Assembly: GCF_029223885.1 (NCBI RefSeq) | Contig: NZ_CP119409.1 | Location: 894,001 to 958,000 of the forward strand | Direction: 5' to 3' | DNA length: 64,000 nt | Origin: Pararhizobium gei | GTDB lineage: Bacteria; Pseudomonadota; Alphaproteobacteria; Rhizobiales; Rhizobiaceae | In this document: positions 43,312-53,315 of the stretch, piece by piece | How positions within the stretch are numbered: the stretch's first letter is position 1 | Layout: every line of letters begins with the position of its first letter | Notes under the pieces: generated by a model | What the model was told of the DNA's origin: nothing | Seen by the model: the letters and a program-made list of their open reading frames with translations, nothing else | Databases searched by the model: none | Made by a program: the position numbers and the translations under genes

Positions 43312-43836
43312 ATGACGGCTGGCAGGTTTCAGATTTTGAGCAACATGGAAAGGTTCTGGCAGAATTTTTTGGAGCGCAAGGCTGTCAGGTGGATTCTTGC
43401 TCTTTCAATGACGGTATCAGCTTATCTATTTTGTACCGCCACAGGTCACATAGCATATTTTGTTTCGGGTGCCGCAACGACCATGGGGCAAATATTATAT
43501 CCAGACGTCTACTATATGACGGGTGTTTTTTTGAATATTCACGCGGCATCTCTCATTTTTAGCTGCTTGTACACATCATACAACGTGGTAAAAATGGAGA
43601 GAATAAATTATTTTCTATTTTTTATTATGAGTTATTCTGTTTTTGGAGTTTTATTCTTTATTTCATTTTTTATTTGCTTCGAGGCTAATGCGGAAATTCT
43701 CGGTAATTTGTATGATACCGGGTACTATTCGAGGTTTCCGCCTAATTTCTCCGGGGCAATGCTGATTGCTTGCAATGTTCTTGCATTTTGTCTGCTTAGA
43801 GTCCCGAAGAGAGCACCTGTTGATCGCCTGATGTGA
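43312..43836 (+). CDS. Orphan four-helix membrane protein, AT-rich
   Basis: 174 residues from ATG 43312 (GGAG site upstream). Four hydrophobic segments: LALSMTVSAYLFCTATGHIA, NIHAASLIFSCLYTS, YFLFFIMSYSVFGVLFFISF and AMLIACNVLAFCLL. Base composition is strikingly AT-rich compared with its neighbours (runs such as TATTTTTTATTATG), and codon use differs, both signs of recent transfer. No family recognised. Confidence 0.65.
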   Translation: MTAGRFQILSNMERFWQNFLERKAVRWILALSMTVSAYLFCTATGHIAYFVSGAATTMGQILYPDVYYMTGVFLNIHAASLIFSCLYTSYNVVKMERINYFLFFIMSYSVFGVLFFISFFICFEANAEILGNLYDTGYYSRFPPNFSGAMLIACNVLAFCLLRVPKRAPVDRLM

Positions 43837-43841
43837 ACCGA

Positions 43842-44744
43842 TCAATAGACTTCCGGCACGTACAACTCGTCCGGCACCGGATGGCGGATGTAGTCGTCGT
43901 GGCGGATGCGGTCGGGGAGTTGGATCTCGGGCTTGGGCACGTCCTCATAGGGGATTTGGGCCAAGAGATGGGCGATGCAGTTGAGGCGCGCCTTCTTCTT
44001 GTCGACGGCCTGGACCACCCACCACGGTGCGTCCTCCGAATGGGTTTTGGCCAGCATTTCTTCCTTGGCCTTGGTGTATTCTTCCCAATGGATGCGGCTT
44101 TCCATGTCCATGGGCGAGAGTTTCCACTGTTTCAGCGGATCGTGGATGCGCATCTTGAAGCGGAATTCCTGCTCCTCGTCGGTGATCGAGAACCAGTATT
44201 TGATCAGGATGATACCGGAGCGGACCAGCATGCGCTCGAATTCCGGCACGGTGCGGAAAAATTCGTCGAGCTCTTCCGGCGTGCAGAAGCCCATGACGCG
44301 CTCGACGCCGGCGCGGTTGTACCAGGAGCGGTCGAACAGCACCATCTCGCCGGATGTCGGCAGATGCGGCACGTAACGCTGGAAATACCACTGGCTTTTT
44401 TCGCGCTCGGTCGGGGCGGGCAGGGCCACCACGCGGCAGACGCGCGGATTGAGCCGCTGGGTGACGCGCTTGATGGCGCCGCCCTTGCCGGCGGAATCGC
44501 GGCCCTCGAACAGCACCACGACCTTGAGCTTCTTGTGCTGGACCCAATCCTGCAGGCGCACCAGTTCGTGCTGAAGCCGGAAAAGTTCGCGGAAATAGAG
44601 CTTGCGGTCGATCGTCGGTTCGGCTTCTTCCGACATGCCCTCGGCGACCAGCTCGTCGAGCCGGTCTTCCTCCATCTGCATTTCCAGCTCCTCGTCGAAG
44701 CTGTCGGCAATTTCCGCTTTGATGCGGCTGAGCTGGTCCATCAT
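43842..44744 (-). CDS. ppk2: Polyphosphate kinase 2 (PPK2, class I type)
   Basis: 300 residues from the double ATG at 44744/44741. Walker A LFEGRDSAGKGGAIKRVTQR, then SQWYFQRYVPHLPTSGEMVL, the lid/Walker B region FDRSWYNRAGVERVMGF, and YTKAKEEMLAKTHSEDAPWW. It uses polyphosphate to phosphorylate nucleoside diphosphates (or the reverse). Single-domain. Converges on the orphan membrane gene with 5 bp between stops. Confidence 0.92.
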   Translation of the reverse strand: MMDQLSRIKAEIADSFDEELEMQMEEDRLDELVAEGMSEEAEPTIDRKLYFRELFRLQHELVRLQDWVQHKKLKVVVLFEGRDSAGKGGAIKRVTQRLNPRVCRVVALPAPTEREKSQWYFQRYVPHLPTSGEMVLFDRSWYNRAGVERVMGFCTPEELDEFFRTVPEFERMLVRSGIILIKYWFSITDEEQEFRFKMRIHDPLKQWKLSPMDMESRIHWEEYTKAKEEMLAKTHSEDAPWWVVQAVDKKKARLNCIAHLLAQIPYEDVPKPEIQLPDRIRHDDYIRHPVPDELYVPEVY

Positions 44745-44978
44745 GGGTCGTGTTCCTGTTGATCGAAGAGACAGGAACAATGTTTGATGACAGCCGTATG
44801 ACAGCTGGCCGGCGGCGGAATTTGTCGTGCAACAGCGCTGCGGGGTGGGTTCTCGACAGCGCTCCAAGCCCAGCCGGTCCCCCGTAAAGCTGCCCCGGGC
44901 GAGACGCTGAAGGGAACAATTGCCGATACCAGCCGTTGTCGGTGCATAGGAGCACTTCCGCTCCGAAAGGAGATTTAC

Positions 44979-45170
44979 ATGGGTAGCGTATCAGACAAGG
45001 TTTCCGGCAAGGTAAACGAAATGGTCGGCAAGGCCAAGCAGGGCGTCGGTGATGCTCTCGACAACCGCGAGATGCAGGCCGAGGGCGCCGTACAGGAAGC
45101 CAAGGGTGATGCCCAGCAGGCCAAGGGCGAAGCCAAGGAAGCCGTGAAGAACGTCATCGATAAGGCTTGA
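44979..45170 (+). CDS. CsbD-family stress protein
   Basis: 63 residues, all helical and repetitive ([40 protein letters not shown]). CsbD proteins are general-stress induced and of unknown function. AAAGGAG site before the ATG; followed by a terminator and a YciE-like gene, both stress-associated. Confidence 0.9.
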   Translation: MGSVSDKVSGKVNEMVGKAKQGVGDALDNREMQAEGAVQEAKGDAQQAKGEAKEAVKNVIDKA

Positions 45171-45190
45171 GCCTGGTCGATTGATAGTAA

Positions 45191-45218
45191 GCCCGCCGTT
45201 TCCACGGTGGGCTTTTTT
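45191..45218 (+). terminator. Rho-independent terminator after csbD-like gene
   Basis: GCCCGCCGT pairs with ACGGTGGGC (one G-T) around TTCC, followed by six T. Confidence 0.85.
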
Positions 45219-45258
45219 GTACCTATCCTTTTGTATCGAACCCGATAAGGACATCATA

Positions 45259-45729
45259 ATGGACACTCTCGCCGATCTGTTCGAGCATACCCTGCAGGAC
45301 ATCTATTACGCCGAAAATGCTATCGCCAAAGCCCTGCCCAAAGTCGCGAAAGCCGTCAAGGAGCCACAACTCAAGCAAGCTATCGAGGCGCATCTCGAAG
45401 AGACCAAGGGCCAGATTGCGACTTTGAAGAAGGTCTTTGCAACAATCGACAAAAAGCCCGAAGCGGTGAAATGTGATGCAATCGAAGGATTGCTCAAGGA
45501 AGCGGATGGTCTGATCGAGGAAGCGAAGGGAGCGGCGCTCGACGCGGGACTGCTGGCAGCGGCCCAGGCTGTCGAACACTATGAGATCGCACGGTACGGT
45601 TCGCTTCGCGAATGGGCAAAGGTTCTCGGGAATGAAGAGGGCCATATTCTCCTGAGCGAAATTCTCGATCAGGAAAAGGCTGCCAATGCCAAGCTGACGA
45701 CAATTGCCGTCATGAAGGTGAACGGCTGA
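45259..45729 (+). CDS. Ferritin-like DUF892 (YciE/YciF) protein
   Basis: 156 residues from ATG 45259 (AAGGA site). Four-helix bundle with carboxylate/His ligands: DLFEHTLQDIYYAENAIAKA, EAHLEETKGQIATLKKVFAT, QAVEHYEIARYGSLREWAKV and NEEGHILLSEILDQEKAANA. DUF892 proteins are stress-related, probably di-iron. Paired with the CsbD gene. Confidence 0.9.
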   Translation: MDTLADLFEHTLQDIYYAENAIAKALPKVAKAVKEPQLKQAIEAHLEETKGQIATLKKVFATIDKKPEAVKCDAIEGLLKEADGLIEEAKGAALDAGLLAAAQAVEHYEIARYGSLREWAKVLGNEEGHILLSEILDQEKAANAKLTTIAVMKVNG

Positions 45730-45738
45730 CATTGTTCA

Positions 45739-45761
45739 GGTCGCCCGCACGCCGGGCGACC
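45739..45761 (+). terminator. Hairpin after the DUF892 gene
   Basis: GGTCGCCCG pairs perfectly with CGGGCGACC around CACGC, 9 bp after the stop; only a weak T-tract (TGCTTCC) follows. Confidence 0.6.
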
Positions 45762-46110
45762 TGCTTCCATTAACGTCCCTGACGGTACGATCGCCGGACA
45801 CTCTAATACCGCCAGTCAATTGACAGCAGCGCTTCCCGGCTACCTCCTTTGTCCAGCATGAGACGAGCGGAGAGACCCTTCAGGCGAAGCAAGCTGTGCA
45901 GGCGAGGATCGTCGCAATGACTGAATTCGCTCTCGATCCAAACCGGGTACCGGACTGCCGTTACTTCACAGCAGTTTAGCAGCGAATGAAGCAGCGGCTT
46001 CAATGCGCCGCGTCCCCGCCATTGCACCCCGACACCAATTTCGCTATGAGACCGCCAACGTCTAAAAAGCAGGCGCGAACAGGCGCGACAGGCAATACCG
46101 GTTGAGGCAT
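45762..46110. other. 349-bp gap before lysC, possible gene remnant on minus strand
   Basis: A minus-strand frame ends at 45803 and reads SEIGVGVQWRGRGALKPLLH and PVWIESEFSHCDDPRLHSLL, faintly like an acetyltransferase C-terminus, but it has no good start before running into lysC. It is either a degraded gene or chance. Confidence 0.3.
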
Positions 46111-47364
46111 ATGGCACGCATCGTGATGAAATTCGGCGGCACGTCCGTCGCGGATATGGATCGCATCAGGAATGTGGCGCGCCATGTCAAACGCGAGGTC
46201 GATGCTGGCCACGATGTGGCTGTCGTGGTCTCTGCCATGTCCGGCAAGACAAACGAGCTTGTCGCCTGGACGCGCGATGCTTCGCCGATGCATGATGCCC
46301 GCGAGTACGACGCGGTTGTCGCCTCGGGCGAACAGGTGACCTCGGGGCTATTGGCGCTGGCTTTGCAGAATATCGGCATCAATGCCCGCTCCTGGCAGGG
46401 CTGGCAGATCCCCATCCGCACGGACAATGCCCATGGTGCGGCGCGGATCATGGAGATCGACGGCTCCGAACTCATCCGGCGTTTCGGCGAGGGACAGGTG
46501 GCCGTGATCGCTGGCTTCCAGGGGCTGGGGCCGGACAACCGCATCGCGACGCTCGGACGCGGCGGGTCTGACACCTCGGCGGTTGCGATCGCCGCTGCGA
46601 TCAAGGCGGATCGCTGCGATATCTATACCGATGTCGACGGCGTCTATACGACCGACCCGCGCATCGAGCCCAAGGCTCGCCGTATGAAGAAGATCGCGTT
46701 CGAGGAAATGCTCGAGATGGCGTCTCTTGGCGCCAAGGTCCTGCAGGTCCGTTCGGTCGAGCTTGCCATGGTATTCAAGGTGCGCACCTTCGTGCGTTCC
46801 AGTTTCGATGACCCAGACGCGCCGGGCATGGGGGATTTTCTGAACCCGCCGGGAACGCTGATTTGTGATGAGGAAGAGATTTTGGAACAGGAAGTCGTCA
46901 CCGGCATCGCCTATGCCAAGGATGAAGCGCAGATTTCGCTCCGGCGGCTCTCCGACCGGCCCGGCGTTTCCGCAGCGATCTTCGGGCCGCTGGCCGAGGC
47001 GCATATCAATGTTGATATGATCGTCCAGAACATTTCCGAAGACGGGTCCAAGACCGACATGACCTTCACTGTGCCCTCCGGTGACGTCGACAAGGCGCTG
47101 AAGGTTCTCGGCGAGTCCAAGGATAAGATCGGTTTCGACGTCATCCAGAACGAATCAGGTCTCGTCAAGGTCTCTGTCATCGGCATCGGCATGCGCAGCC
47201 ATGCAGGGGTGGCGGCGTCAGCTTTCCGCGCACTTGCTGAAAAAGGCATCAACATCAAAGCGATCACCACCTCGGAAATCAAGATTTCCATCCTGATTGA
47301 CGGTGCTTATGCCGAATTGGCGGTTCGCACTTTGCATTCCGTCTACGGTCTGGATAAGAGTTAG
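46111..47364 (+). CDS. lysC: Aspartate kinase
   Basis: 417 residues. Phosphorylates aspartate, first step to lysine, threonine and methionine. N-terminal kinase (MKFGGTSVADMDRIRNVARH, LGRGGSDTSAVAIAAAIKAD, DVDGVYTTDPRIEPKARRMK) and two C-terminal ACT domains (about 260-415; GIGMRSHAGVAASAFRALAE) for feedback inhibition. A TTG three codons upstream is an alternative start. Confidence 0.95.
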   Translation: MARIVMKFGGTSVADMDRIRNVARHVKREVDAGHDVAVVVSAMSGKTNELVAWTRDASPMHDAREYDAVVASGEQVTSGLLALALQNIGINARSWQGWQIPIRTDNAHGAARIMEIDGSELIRRFGEGQVAVIAGFQGLGPDNRIATLGRGGSDTSAVAIAAAIKADRCDIYTDVDGVYTTDPRIEPKARRMKKIAFEEMLEMASLGAKVLQVRSVELAMVFKVRTFVRSSFDDPDAPGMGDFLNPPGTLICDEEEILEQEVVTGIAYAKDEAQISLRRLSDRPGVSAAIFGPLAEAHINVDMIVQNISEDGSKTDMTFTVPSGDVDKALKVLGESKDKIGFDVIQNESGLVKVSVIGIGMRSHAGVAASAFRALAEKGINIKAITTSEIKISILIDGAYAELAVRTLHSVYGLDKS

Positions 47365-47454
47365 GACAAGCGGCGGCAGCCGCGTTCCAGTGTGGATGCG
47401 TTGGAACCTGATGCCTGCGGCAATTGGTGACTTTCAGACAGGAGACGTTGCGCG

Positions 47455-49722
47455 ATGAGAGACCTCTCTGCGGGTCCCCGCGTTCTTCTCAAGCGGTTGC
47501 GCGAACTCATGGCGGAACCGCTGGAGCCGCAGGAGCGCCTTGACCGGATCGTTCGTCAGATCGCCCAGAACATGGTCGCGGAAGTGTGCTCGGTCTATGT
47601 GCTGCGCTCGGACGGCGTGCTCGAACTCTATGCCACCGAAGGCTTGAACAAGGACGCCGTCCATCTGGCCCAGTTGCAGATGGGGCAAGGCCTCGTCGGC
47701 ACGATCGCGGCCTCGGCGCGGCCGCTGAGCCTTTCGGACGCACAGGCGCATCCGGCTTTCACCTATCTGCCGGAGACTGGCGAAGAAATCTATCATTCCT
47801 TCCTCGGCGTGCCGATCCTGCGCACCGGCCGCTCGCTCGGCGTTCTCGTCGTCCAGAACAAGGCGAGCCGCACCTATCGCGACGACGAGGTCGAGGCGAT
47901 GGAAACGACGGCCATGGTGCTGGCCGAAATGGTTGCCACTGGCGAGTTGAAGAAGATCACCCGTCCGGGCCTGGAACTCGACCTGTCGCGGCCCGTCACC
48001 ATCGGCGGCAGCAGTTTCGGCGAGGGCATAGGTCTGGGCTACGTGGTGCTGCACGAGCCGCGCATCGTCGTCACCAATTTGCTCAACGACGACATTGATC
48101 ATGAGCTCAGCCGGCTGGCGGAAGCGCTGGGATCGTTGCGAATTTCCATCGATGACATGCTGTCGCGCCGCGACGTGTCGATGGAGGGCGAGCATCGGGC
48201 GGTTCTCGAAGCCTACCGCATGTTCGCGCATGACCGCGGCTGGGTGCGCAAGCTTGAGGAGGCCATCCGCAACGGGTTGACGGCGGAAGCCGCGGTCGAG
48301 CGGGTGCAGAGCGAAACCAAGGCACGGATGATCCGGCTGACGGATCCCTATCTGCGCGAGCGGATGCATGATTTCGACGACCTCGCCAACCGGCTGTTGC
48401 GGCAGCTGACCGGCTATGGCGCCAAGCTGACGGCCAGCGATTTTCCGCCGGATGCCATCGTCGTTGCACGCGCCATGGGCGCGGCCGAGCTTCTGGACTA
48501 TCCGCGTGAAAATATCCGTGGGCTGATCCTTGAGGACGGCGCGGTGACGAGCCATGTCGTCATCGTCGCGCGTGCCATGGGCATCCCTGTGGTCGGACAG
48601 GCGACTGGCGCCGTCGCGTTGGCCGAGAACGGCGATGCGATCATCGTTGATGGCGACGACGCGCAGGTGCATCTGCGGCCGATGGCGGATCTGCAGCGGG
48701 CATACGAGGAAAAGGTCAAGCTTCGGGCCAGGCGCCAGGAGCAGTTCCGGGCGCTGCGCGGCGTCGAGCCGCTGACGAAGGATGGCAAGCGCATCACCTT
48801 GCAGATGAACGCCGGGCTGATGGTCGATCTGCCGCAGCTTGCCGAGTCGGGCGCCGAGGGCATCGGTCTGTTCCGCACGGAACTGCAGTTCATGATTGCC
48901 TCGACCATGCCGAAGATGGAGGATCAGGAAGCCTTCTATCGCAATGTCATCAAGCAGGCTGGCGGCAAGCCCGTGACGTTCCGGACCCTCGATATCGGCG
49001 GCGACAAGGTGGTGCCCTATTTTCGGGCGGCCGAAGAGGAAAATCCGGCGCTCGGCTGGCGGGCGATCCGCCTGTCGCTCGACCGTCCCGGCCTCTTGCG
49101 CACGCAGTTGCGCGCCATGCTGCGGGCATCCGTCAGCCAGGAGCTTCGCGTCATGCTGCCGATGGTGACCGAGGTCTCGGAGCTGCGCACGGTGCGCGCT
49201 TTGCTGCAGAAGGAAATCCAGCGGCAGTCGAAGATCGGCGAACAATTGCCGCGCAAACTGCAATTCGGGGCGATGCTGGAAGTGCCCGCCCTGTTGTGGC
49301 AGCTCGATGAATTGATGCACGAAGTGGATTTCGTGTCCGTCGGATCCAACGACCTCTTCCAGTTCGCGATGGCTGTCGATCGGGGAAATGCGCGGGTCGC
49401 CGACCGTTTCGACGTGCTCGGACGGCCGTTCCTGCGGATCCTGCGCGACATCATCCGCGCCGGCGAACGCAACCGGACACCAGTCACGCTGTGCGGCGAG
49501 ATGGCCTCCAAGCCGCTGTCGGCGATGGCGCTGCTCGGCCTCGGCTACCGCTCGGTCTCAATGTCTCCGACGGCGGTCGGTCCGGTCAAGGCGATGCTGC
49601 TGGCGCTCGACGTCGACAAGCTCGCTGCCATGCTGGAAGCGACGCTGGACGATACCAGGGACCAGACGCTGGTCCGCGACATGCTGAAGGCTTTCGCGGC
49701 GGAAAATGGGGTGCCGGTTTAG
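47455..49722 (+). CDS. ptsP: PTS enzyme I-Ntr (phosphoenolpyruvate-protein phosphotransferase)
   Basis: 755 residues: N-terminal GAF domain (about 20-165; YATEGLNKDAVHLAQLQMGQ), EI helical domain, the phospho-His domain with EDGAVTSHVVIVARAMGIPV (His near 367) and a C-terminal PEP-binding barrel (FRTLDIGGDKVVPYF, GSNDLFQFAMAVDRGNARVA, CGEMASKPLSAMALLGLGYR). It starts the nitrogen PTS phosphorelay (EI-Ntr, NPr, EIIA-Ntr), linking nitrogen status to potassium and metabolism. It follows lysC as in other rhizobia. Confidence 0.95.
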   Translation: MRDLSAGPRVLLKRLRELMAEPLEPQERLDRIVRQIAQNMVAEVCSVYVLRSDGVLELYATEGLNKDAVHLAQLQMGQGLVGTIAASARPLSLSDAQAHPAFTYLPETGEEIYHSFLGVPILRTGRSLGVLVVQNKASRTYRDDEVEAMETTAMVLAEMVATGELKKITRPGLELDLSRPVTIGGSSFGEGIGLGYVVLHEPRIVVTNLLNDDIDHELSRLAEALGSLRISIDDMLSRRDVSMEGEHRAVLEAYRMFAHDRGWVRKLEEAIRNGLTAEAAVERVQSETKARMIRLTDPYLRERMHDFDDLANRLLRQLTGYGAKLTASDFPPDAIVVARAMGAAELLDYPRENIRGLILEDGAVTSHVVIVARAMGIPVVGQATGAVALAENGDAIIVDGDDAQVHLRPMADLQRAYEEKVKLRARRQEQFRALRGVEPLTKDGKRITLQMNAGLMVDLPQLAESGAEGIGLFRTELQFMIASTMPKMEDQEAFYRNVIKQAGGKPVTFRTLDIGGDKVVPYFRAAEEENPALGWRAIRLSLDRPGLLRTQLRAMLRASVSQELRVMLPMVTEVSELRTVRALLQKEIQRQSKIGEQLPRKLQFGAMLEVPALLWQLDELMHEVDFVSVGSNDLFQFAMAVDRGNARVADRFDVLGRPFLRILRDIIRAGERNRTPVTLCGEMASKPLSAMALLGLGYRSVSMSPTAVGPVKAMLLALDVDKLAAMLEATLDDTRDQTLVRDMLKAFAAENGVPV

Positions 49723-49753
49723 AGGAATGGATTTTGGAGTTTGTGGTTGGCTT

Positions 49754-49898
49754 ACCCCCCTCTGTCGGCGACGCCGACATCTCCCCCACAAGGGGGGAGA
49801 TTGGCCGCAATCCCTTCGCGTCCCTGACTTACTGAGCAAGGGAAAAGAATGATCTCCCCCCTTGTGGGGGAGATGTAACATTCGTGACAGAGGGGGGT
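49754..49898. repeat. Compound intergenic palindromic element (RIME-like)
   Basis: Outer arms ACCCCCCTCTGTC (49754-49766) and its complement (49886-49898), and two inner hairpins of the type ATCTCCCCC-ACAA-GGGGGGAGAT (49779-49801 and 49851-49875) that are also complementary to each other. It fits the rhizobial intergenic mosaic elements in look and location. No gene inside. Confidence 0.65.
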
Positions 49899-49964
49899 GA
49901 GCTCTCCGCAAACACAATAAGATGAGAGGGCTCCAGTTGCTGGCGGTCCTTACGGAGTAAAGAG

Positions 49965-51047
49965 TTGCCAACCTTACCTGTTGAAAAAATGCGCGAACTG
50001 GAGCGCCGTTTCGGCGAGATCGAGGCGCGCATGTCGGAGGGGCCGGCGGCGGATGTGTATGTGAAGCTGGCGTCGGAATATTCCGAGCTGCAGCCGGTGG
50101 TGACGAAGATCCGACTGTATGAAAAGGCGCTGGCCGAGCTTGCCGACGTCAACATGCTGATGAACGACCGCACCACCGACCGGGACATGCGCGATCTCGC
50201 AGAAATGGAAAAGCCGGAGATCGAAGAGCAGATCGAGACGCTGGAGAAGGACATGCAGATCCTGCTCCTGCCGAAGGACAGTGCCGACGAAAAAAGCGCG
50301 ATCCTCGAAATCCGGGCTGGCACCGGCGGTTCGGAAGCGGCACTTTTCGCAGGCGACCTGTTCCGGATGTACGAGCGTTATGCGTCCGCCAAAGGCTGGA
50401 AGGTGGAAGTACTGTCGGCCAGCGAAGGCGATGCCGGGGGATACAAGGAAATCATCGCCACCGTTACCGGGCGTGGTGTATTTTCCAAGCTAAAGTTCGA
50501 ATCCGGCGTGCACCGCGTGCAGCGCGTGCCGGATACGGAAACACAGGGGCGCATTCATACCTCGGCTGCGACGGTGGCCGTTCTGCCCGAGGCCGAGGAT
50601 ATCGACATCGAAATCCGCCAGGAAGATATCCGAATCGATACGATGCGCTCGTCGGGCGCCGGCGGCCAGCACGTCAACACGACGGATTCGGCCGTGCGCA
50701 TTACCCATATGCCGTCCGGCATCGTCGTCACGTCGTCGGAGAAATCCCAGCACCAGAACAAGGCGAAAGCCATGCAGGTGCTGCGCTCGCGGCTCTACGA
50801 CATGGAGCGGCAGAAGGCCGACAGCGAGCGATCCGCCTCGCGCAAGAGCCAGGTGGGTTCGGGCGATCGCTCCGAGCGCATCCGCACGTATAATTTTCCG
50901 CAAGGCCGCGTCACCGATCACCGTATCAACCTGACGCTGTACAAAATAGACCGGATGATGATGGGGGAGATCGAGGAGGTTGTGGACGCGCTTCTGGCCG
51001 ACTATCAGGCGGACCAGCTGGCGCAGCTCGGCGAAGTGCAGGGATGA
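49965..51047 (+). CDS. prfA: Peptide chain release factor 1
   Basis: 360 residues, standard length. GGQ loop in [21 protein letters not shown]-terminal [15 protein letters not shown]; end [18 protein letters not shown]. Recognises UAA/UAG and releases the peptide. The start is TTG at 49965, supported by GGAG seven bases upstream and the usual N-terminus [10 protein letters not shown]. Overlaps prmC by 4 bp. Confidence 0.95.
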   Translation: MPTLPVEKMRELERRFGEIEARMSEGPAADVYVKLASEYSELQPVVTKIRLYEKALAELADVNMLMNDRTTDRDMRDLAEMEKPEIEEQIETLEKDMQILLLPKDSADEKSAILEIRAGTGGSEAALFAGDLFRMYERYASAKGWKVEVLSASEGDAGGYKEIIATVTGRGVFSKLKFESGVHRVQRVPDTETQGRIHTSAATVAVLPEAEDIDIEIRQEDIRIDTMRSSGAGGQHVNTTDSAVRITHMPSGIVVTSSEKSQHQNKAKAMQVLRSRLYDMERQKADSERSASRKSQVGSGDRSERIRTYNFPQGRVTDHRINLTLYKIDRMMMGEIEEVVDALLADYQADQLAQLGEVQG

Positions 51048-51907
51048 CGGATACGCTCGACAGTCTGTTTGCCGAGGCGAAGGCGCGCTTTCTTGCGGCC
51101 CATATCGGCGAAGCGGCATTTGACGCACGCGTTCTGATTTCGGGGCTGCTCGACCTGCCCTCTGCGGCCTTCATCACGCGCGGATCGGACCCGGTCTCGC
51201 CAAAGCATGCGGCGCGCATCCGCGAGGTGATCGCAAGACGCGCGATGCATGAACCGGTGCACCGGATCCTCGGTCGGCGCGAATTCTACGGCCTGACGCT
51301 CTCCATGTCCAAGGACACGCTGGAGCCGCGGCCGGATTCCGAGATGATCGTCGAAGGACTCCTTCCGCATGCGCGCAGGTTCGTGTTGGAAAAGGAAAGC
51401 TGCCGGATCATCGATCTCGGCACCGGCACCGGTGCGATTTGCCTGGCGCTCTTGAGCGCGGTGCCTGAAGCGACCGGTATCGGTTCCGATCTGTCGCCAG
51501 GGGCGGTAGAAACGGCTGCACAGAATGCCGCCTACAACGGTCTTCACGGTCGGTTTGCGGCCATCGAAAGCGACTGGTTTGAAAAAATCGAGGGACGTTT
51601 CGACATCATTGTGTCCAATCCACCCTATATACGCACGGAGGTGGTCGCGTCGCTTGCCCCGGAAGTCCGGGACCATGATCCGGCTCTGGCGCTCGATGGG
51701 GGCGCCGACGGTCTGGACGCCTATCGCATTATCGCGGCCAATGCTTCGGGCCATCTGGTAAAGGACGGTATTGTCGGGGTTGAGATCGGCTATGACCAAA
51801 TGCCAGTCGTCTGCGGGATTTTCGAGGCACAGGGGTTCCGGGTGATTGAGCGGGTGCGGGATCTGGGTGGAAACGATCGGGCAATTCTGTTCTCAAAGAA
51901 TGTGTAA
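51044..51907 (+). CDS. prmC: Release factor glutamine methyltransferase
   Basis: 287 residues: [20 protein letters not shown] (SAM site), [20 protein letters not shown] (the NPPY catalytic motif). N-terminal helical domain with [20 protein letters not shown]. It methylates the Gln of the GGQ motif in RF1/RF2; genetic coupling to prfA by an ATGA overlap is typical. Confidence 0.95.
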   Translation: MTDTLDSLFAEAKARFLAAHIGEAAFDARVLISGLLDLPSAAFITRGSDPVSPKHAARIREVIARRAMHEPVHRILGRREFYGLTLSMSKDTLEPRPDSEMIVEGLLPHARRFVLEKESCRIIDLGTGTGAICLALLSAVPEATGIGSDLSPGAVETAAQNAAYNGLHGRFAAIESDWFEKIEGRFDIIVSNPPYIRTEVVASLAPEVRDHDPALALDGGADGLDAYRIIAANASGHLVKDGIVGVEIGYDQMPVVCGIFEAQGFRVIERVRDLGGNDRAILFSKNV

Positions 51908-52244
51908 GCCCATCAAATGGCTGAGAACCGGGCGTTCTTTTTGGAAAACCTAAAGAAAGGACTTGGAATTCAGCAAGAGGCGGGCTAGGTTGCAAGCCAC
52001 GCACTGGGCAGACGGTCACAGATCAGAGATTCGTTCCGGTCAGACCTAGCCGCAGAGATTGCTCTCACAAAAGAGTTGCGAAGGTTCGACAGTGCCTTGT
52101 GCGGGTAGCTGTAAATTTGTTTTAACCAGCGATGGCCGTCGGAAGAGACGGTAGGGTCGCGGCGCGTGTCTGCTTGATCCGGAACCCGGCGAGCCACGCA
52201 CTCCACATGATCATCAATATCAAGAGAATCCAGGTGAGTGAACG
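51908..52244. other. 337-bp non-coding gap before the DUF4167 gene
   Basis: No convincing gene. It should hold the promoter for the downstream gene; no clear -35/-10 or operator is seen. Confidence 0.35.
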
Positions 52245-53168
52245 ATGAGGCCAGGACAGCAGAACAAGCGCGGCCGTGGGCGTAACAACAATACCAGCAG
52301 CAGCAACAATAACGGTGGTGGTGGCAACAACAACCATAACCGGAAGGGATCCAATCCGCTGACCCGGACCTATGATAGCTCCGGCCCGGACGTGAAGATC
52401 CGCGGTACAGCCCAGCACATTGCTGAAAAATACTCGAATCTCGCCCGTGATGCGCAAAGCTCCGGCGACCGGGTGGTTGCAGAAAACTATTTGCAGCATG
52501 CGGAGCATTATAACCGCATCATTGCCACGGCTCAGGCGCAGTTGCAGGAGCGGTTCCAGCGCGACGATCGGGGCGAATACAATGACCGCAACGATTTTCA
52601 GGATCGAGACGGCAATTATCGCGACGACGATTCCGACCAGAATGACGACGACGACAATGTCGGCAGCATGGACCATCAGCCCGAGATGGAGCGTCCGCAA
52701 CAGCCGGAACGCCAGTCGCGCCAGCAGGATGGGCCTCGCCAGCAGGACGGCGGTAGACAACCGGATGCTGCACGTCAGCAGGATGGCGAACGCCAGCGTG
52801 ATCGTCAGCGCAACGAGCGCCCCGACCGGCCGCCGCGTCAGCCGCGCCCGGAACAATCCCGCTCAGAACAGCCTCGCTCGGAACAACCTCGCACCGAACA
52901 GCCACAGCTGCACGTAGAACAGCCGCGTGCCGAGCAGCCGCCGCAGCCGGTTATGGATGGTTCCGGCCCGCAGCCGGTGATAGAAGGTACGCCGGTTGAA
53001 GTGGCGCTCGAGGCAGAAGCACCGAACGGCCGTGCCCCAACCCGCCGTCGTGCTGCACCACGCCCGCGCCGTCCCCGCCGCGAAGCTGCCGGTGAAGAAG
53101 GCGTTAAGGAAACCGGCGAAGGAGAATCTTCTGATAAGCCGGCCCTGATTGAGGTTGCCAGCGAATAA
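52245..53168 (+). CDS. DUF4167 domain protein, Gln/Pro/Arg-rich
   Basis: 307 residues. An Asn/Gly-rich start (RNNNTSSSNNNGGGGNNN) leads into the conserved DUF4167 helices (about 40-110; GPDVKIRGTAQHIAEKYSNL, DRVVAENYLQHAEHYNRIIA). The rest is disordered with repeats such as RSEQPRSEQPRTEQP and a basic RRRAAPRPRRPRREA. Likely RNA- or nucleic-acid-associated; function unknown. It is conserved next to prfA-prmC in Rhizobiales. Confidence 0.88.
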   Translation: MRPGQQNKRGRGRNNNTSSSNNNGGGGNNNHNRKGSNPLTRTYDSSGPDVKIRGTAQHIAEKYSNLARDAQSSGDRVVAENYLQHAEHYNRIIATAQAQLQERFQRDDRGEYNDRNDFQDRDGNYRDDDSDQNDDDDNVGSMDHQPEMERPQQPERQSRQQDGPRQQDGGRQPDAARQQDGERQRDRQRNERPDRPPRQPRPEQSRSEQPRSEQPRTEQPQLHVEQPRAEQPPQPVMDGSGPQPVIEGTPVEVALEAEAPNGRAPTRRRAAPRPRRPRREAAGEEGVKETGEGESSDKPALIEVASE

Positions 53169-53211
53169 TCTGGCCCAGGCTTCGGGCTTTCGGGCTTGGG
53201 AATCTGTTTAA

Positions 53212-53246
53212 AACCCCTGGAGCATTCGATGCTTCAGGGGTTTTTT
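53212..53246 (+). terminator. Rho-independent terminator after DUF4167 gene
   Basis: AACCCCTG pairs with CAGGGGTT, with inner AGCAT/ATGCT, followed by six T. Confidence 0.88.
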
Positions 53247-53315
53247 GGCTGCGACAGGCAAGGATTGGCGAACGCGCCGGCTCATGCCCGGCCGCCGCCG
53301 CCGCCCAGGCGGTCT

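Noticed and set aside
45803..46066. Acetyltransferase gene on the minus strand before lysC
   Set aside because: Only a faint resemblance, no start codon with ribosome site, and it would run into lysC.
47434..49320. A 628-codon minus-strand open frame across ptsP
   Set aside because: Shadow of ptsP; no recognisable protein features.
52122..52856. A hydrophobic 244-residue minus-strand frame that looks like a membrane protein
   Set aside because: It is the reverse of the Gln/Asn/Arg-rich DUF4167 gene, which reads as Leu/Val/Ile on the other strand; DUF4167 motifs and terminator fix the plus strand.
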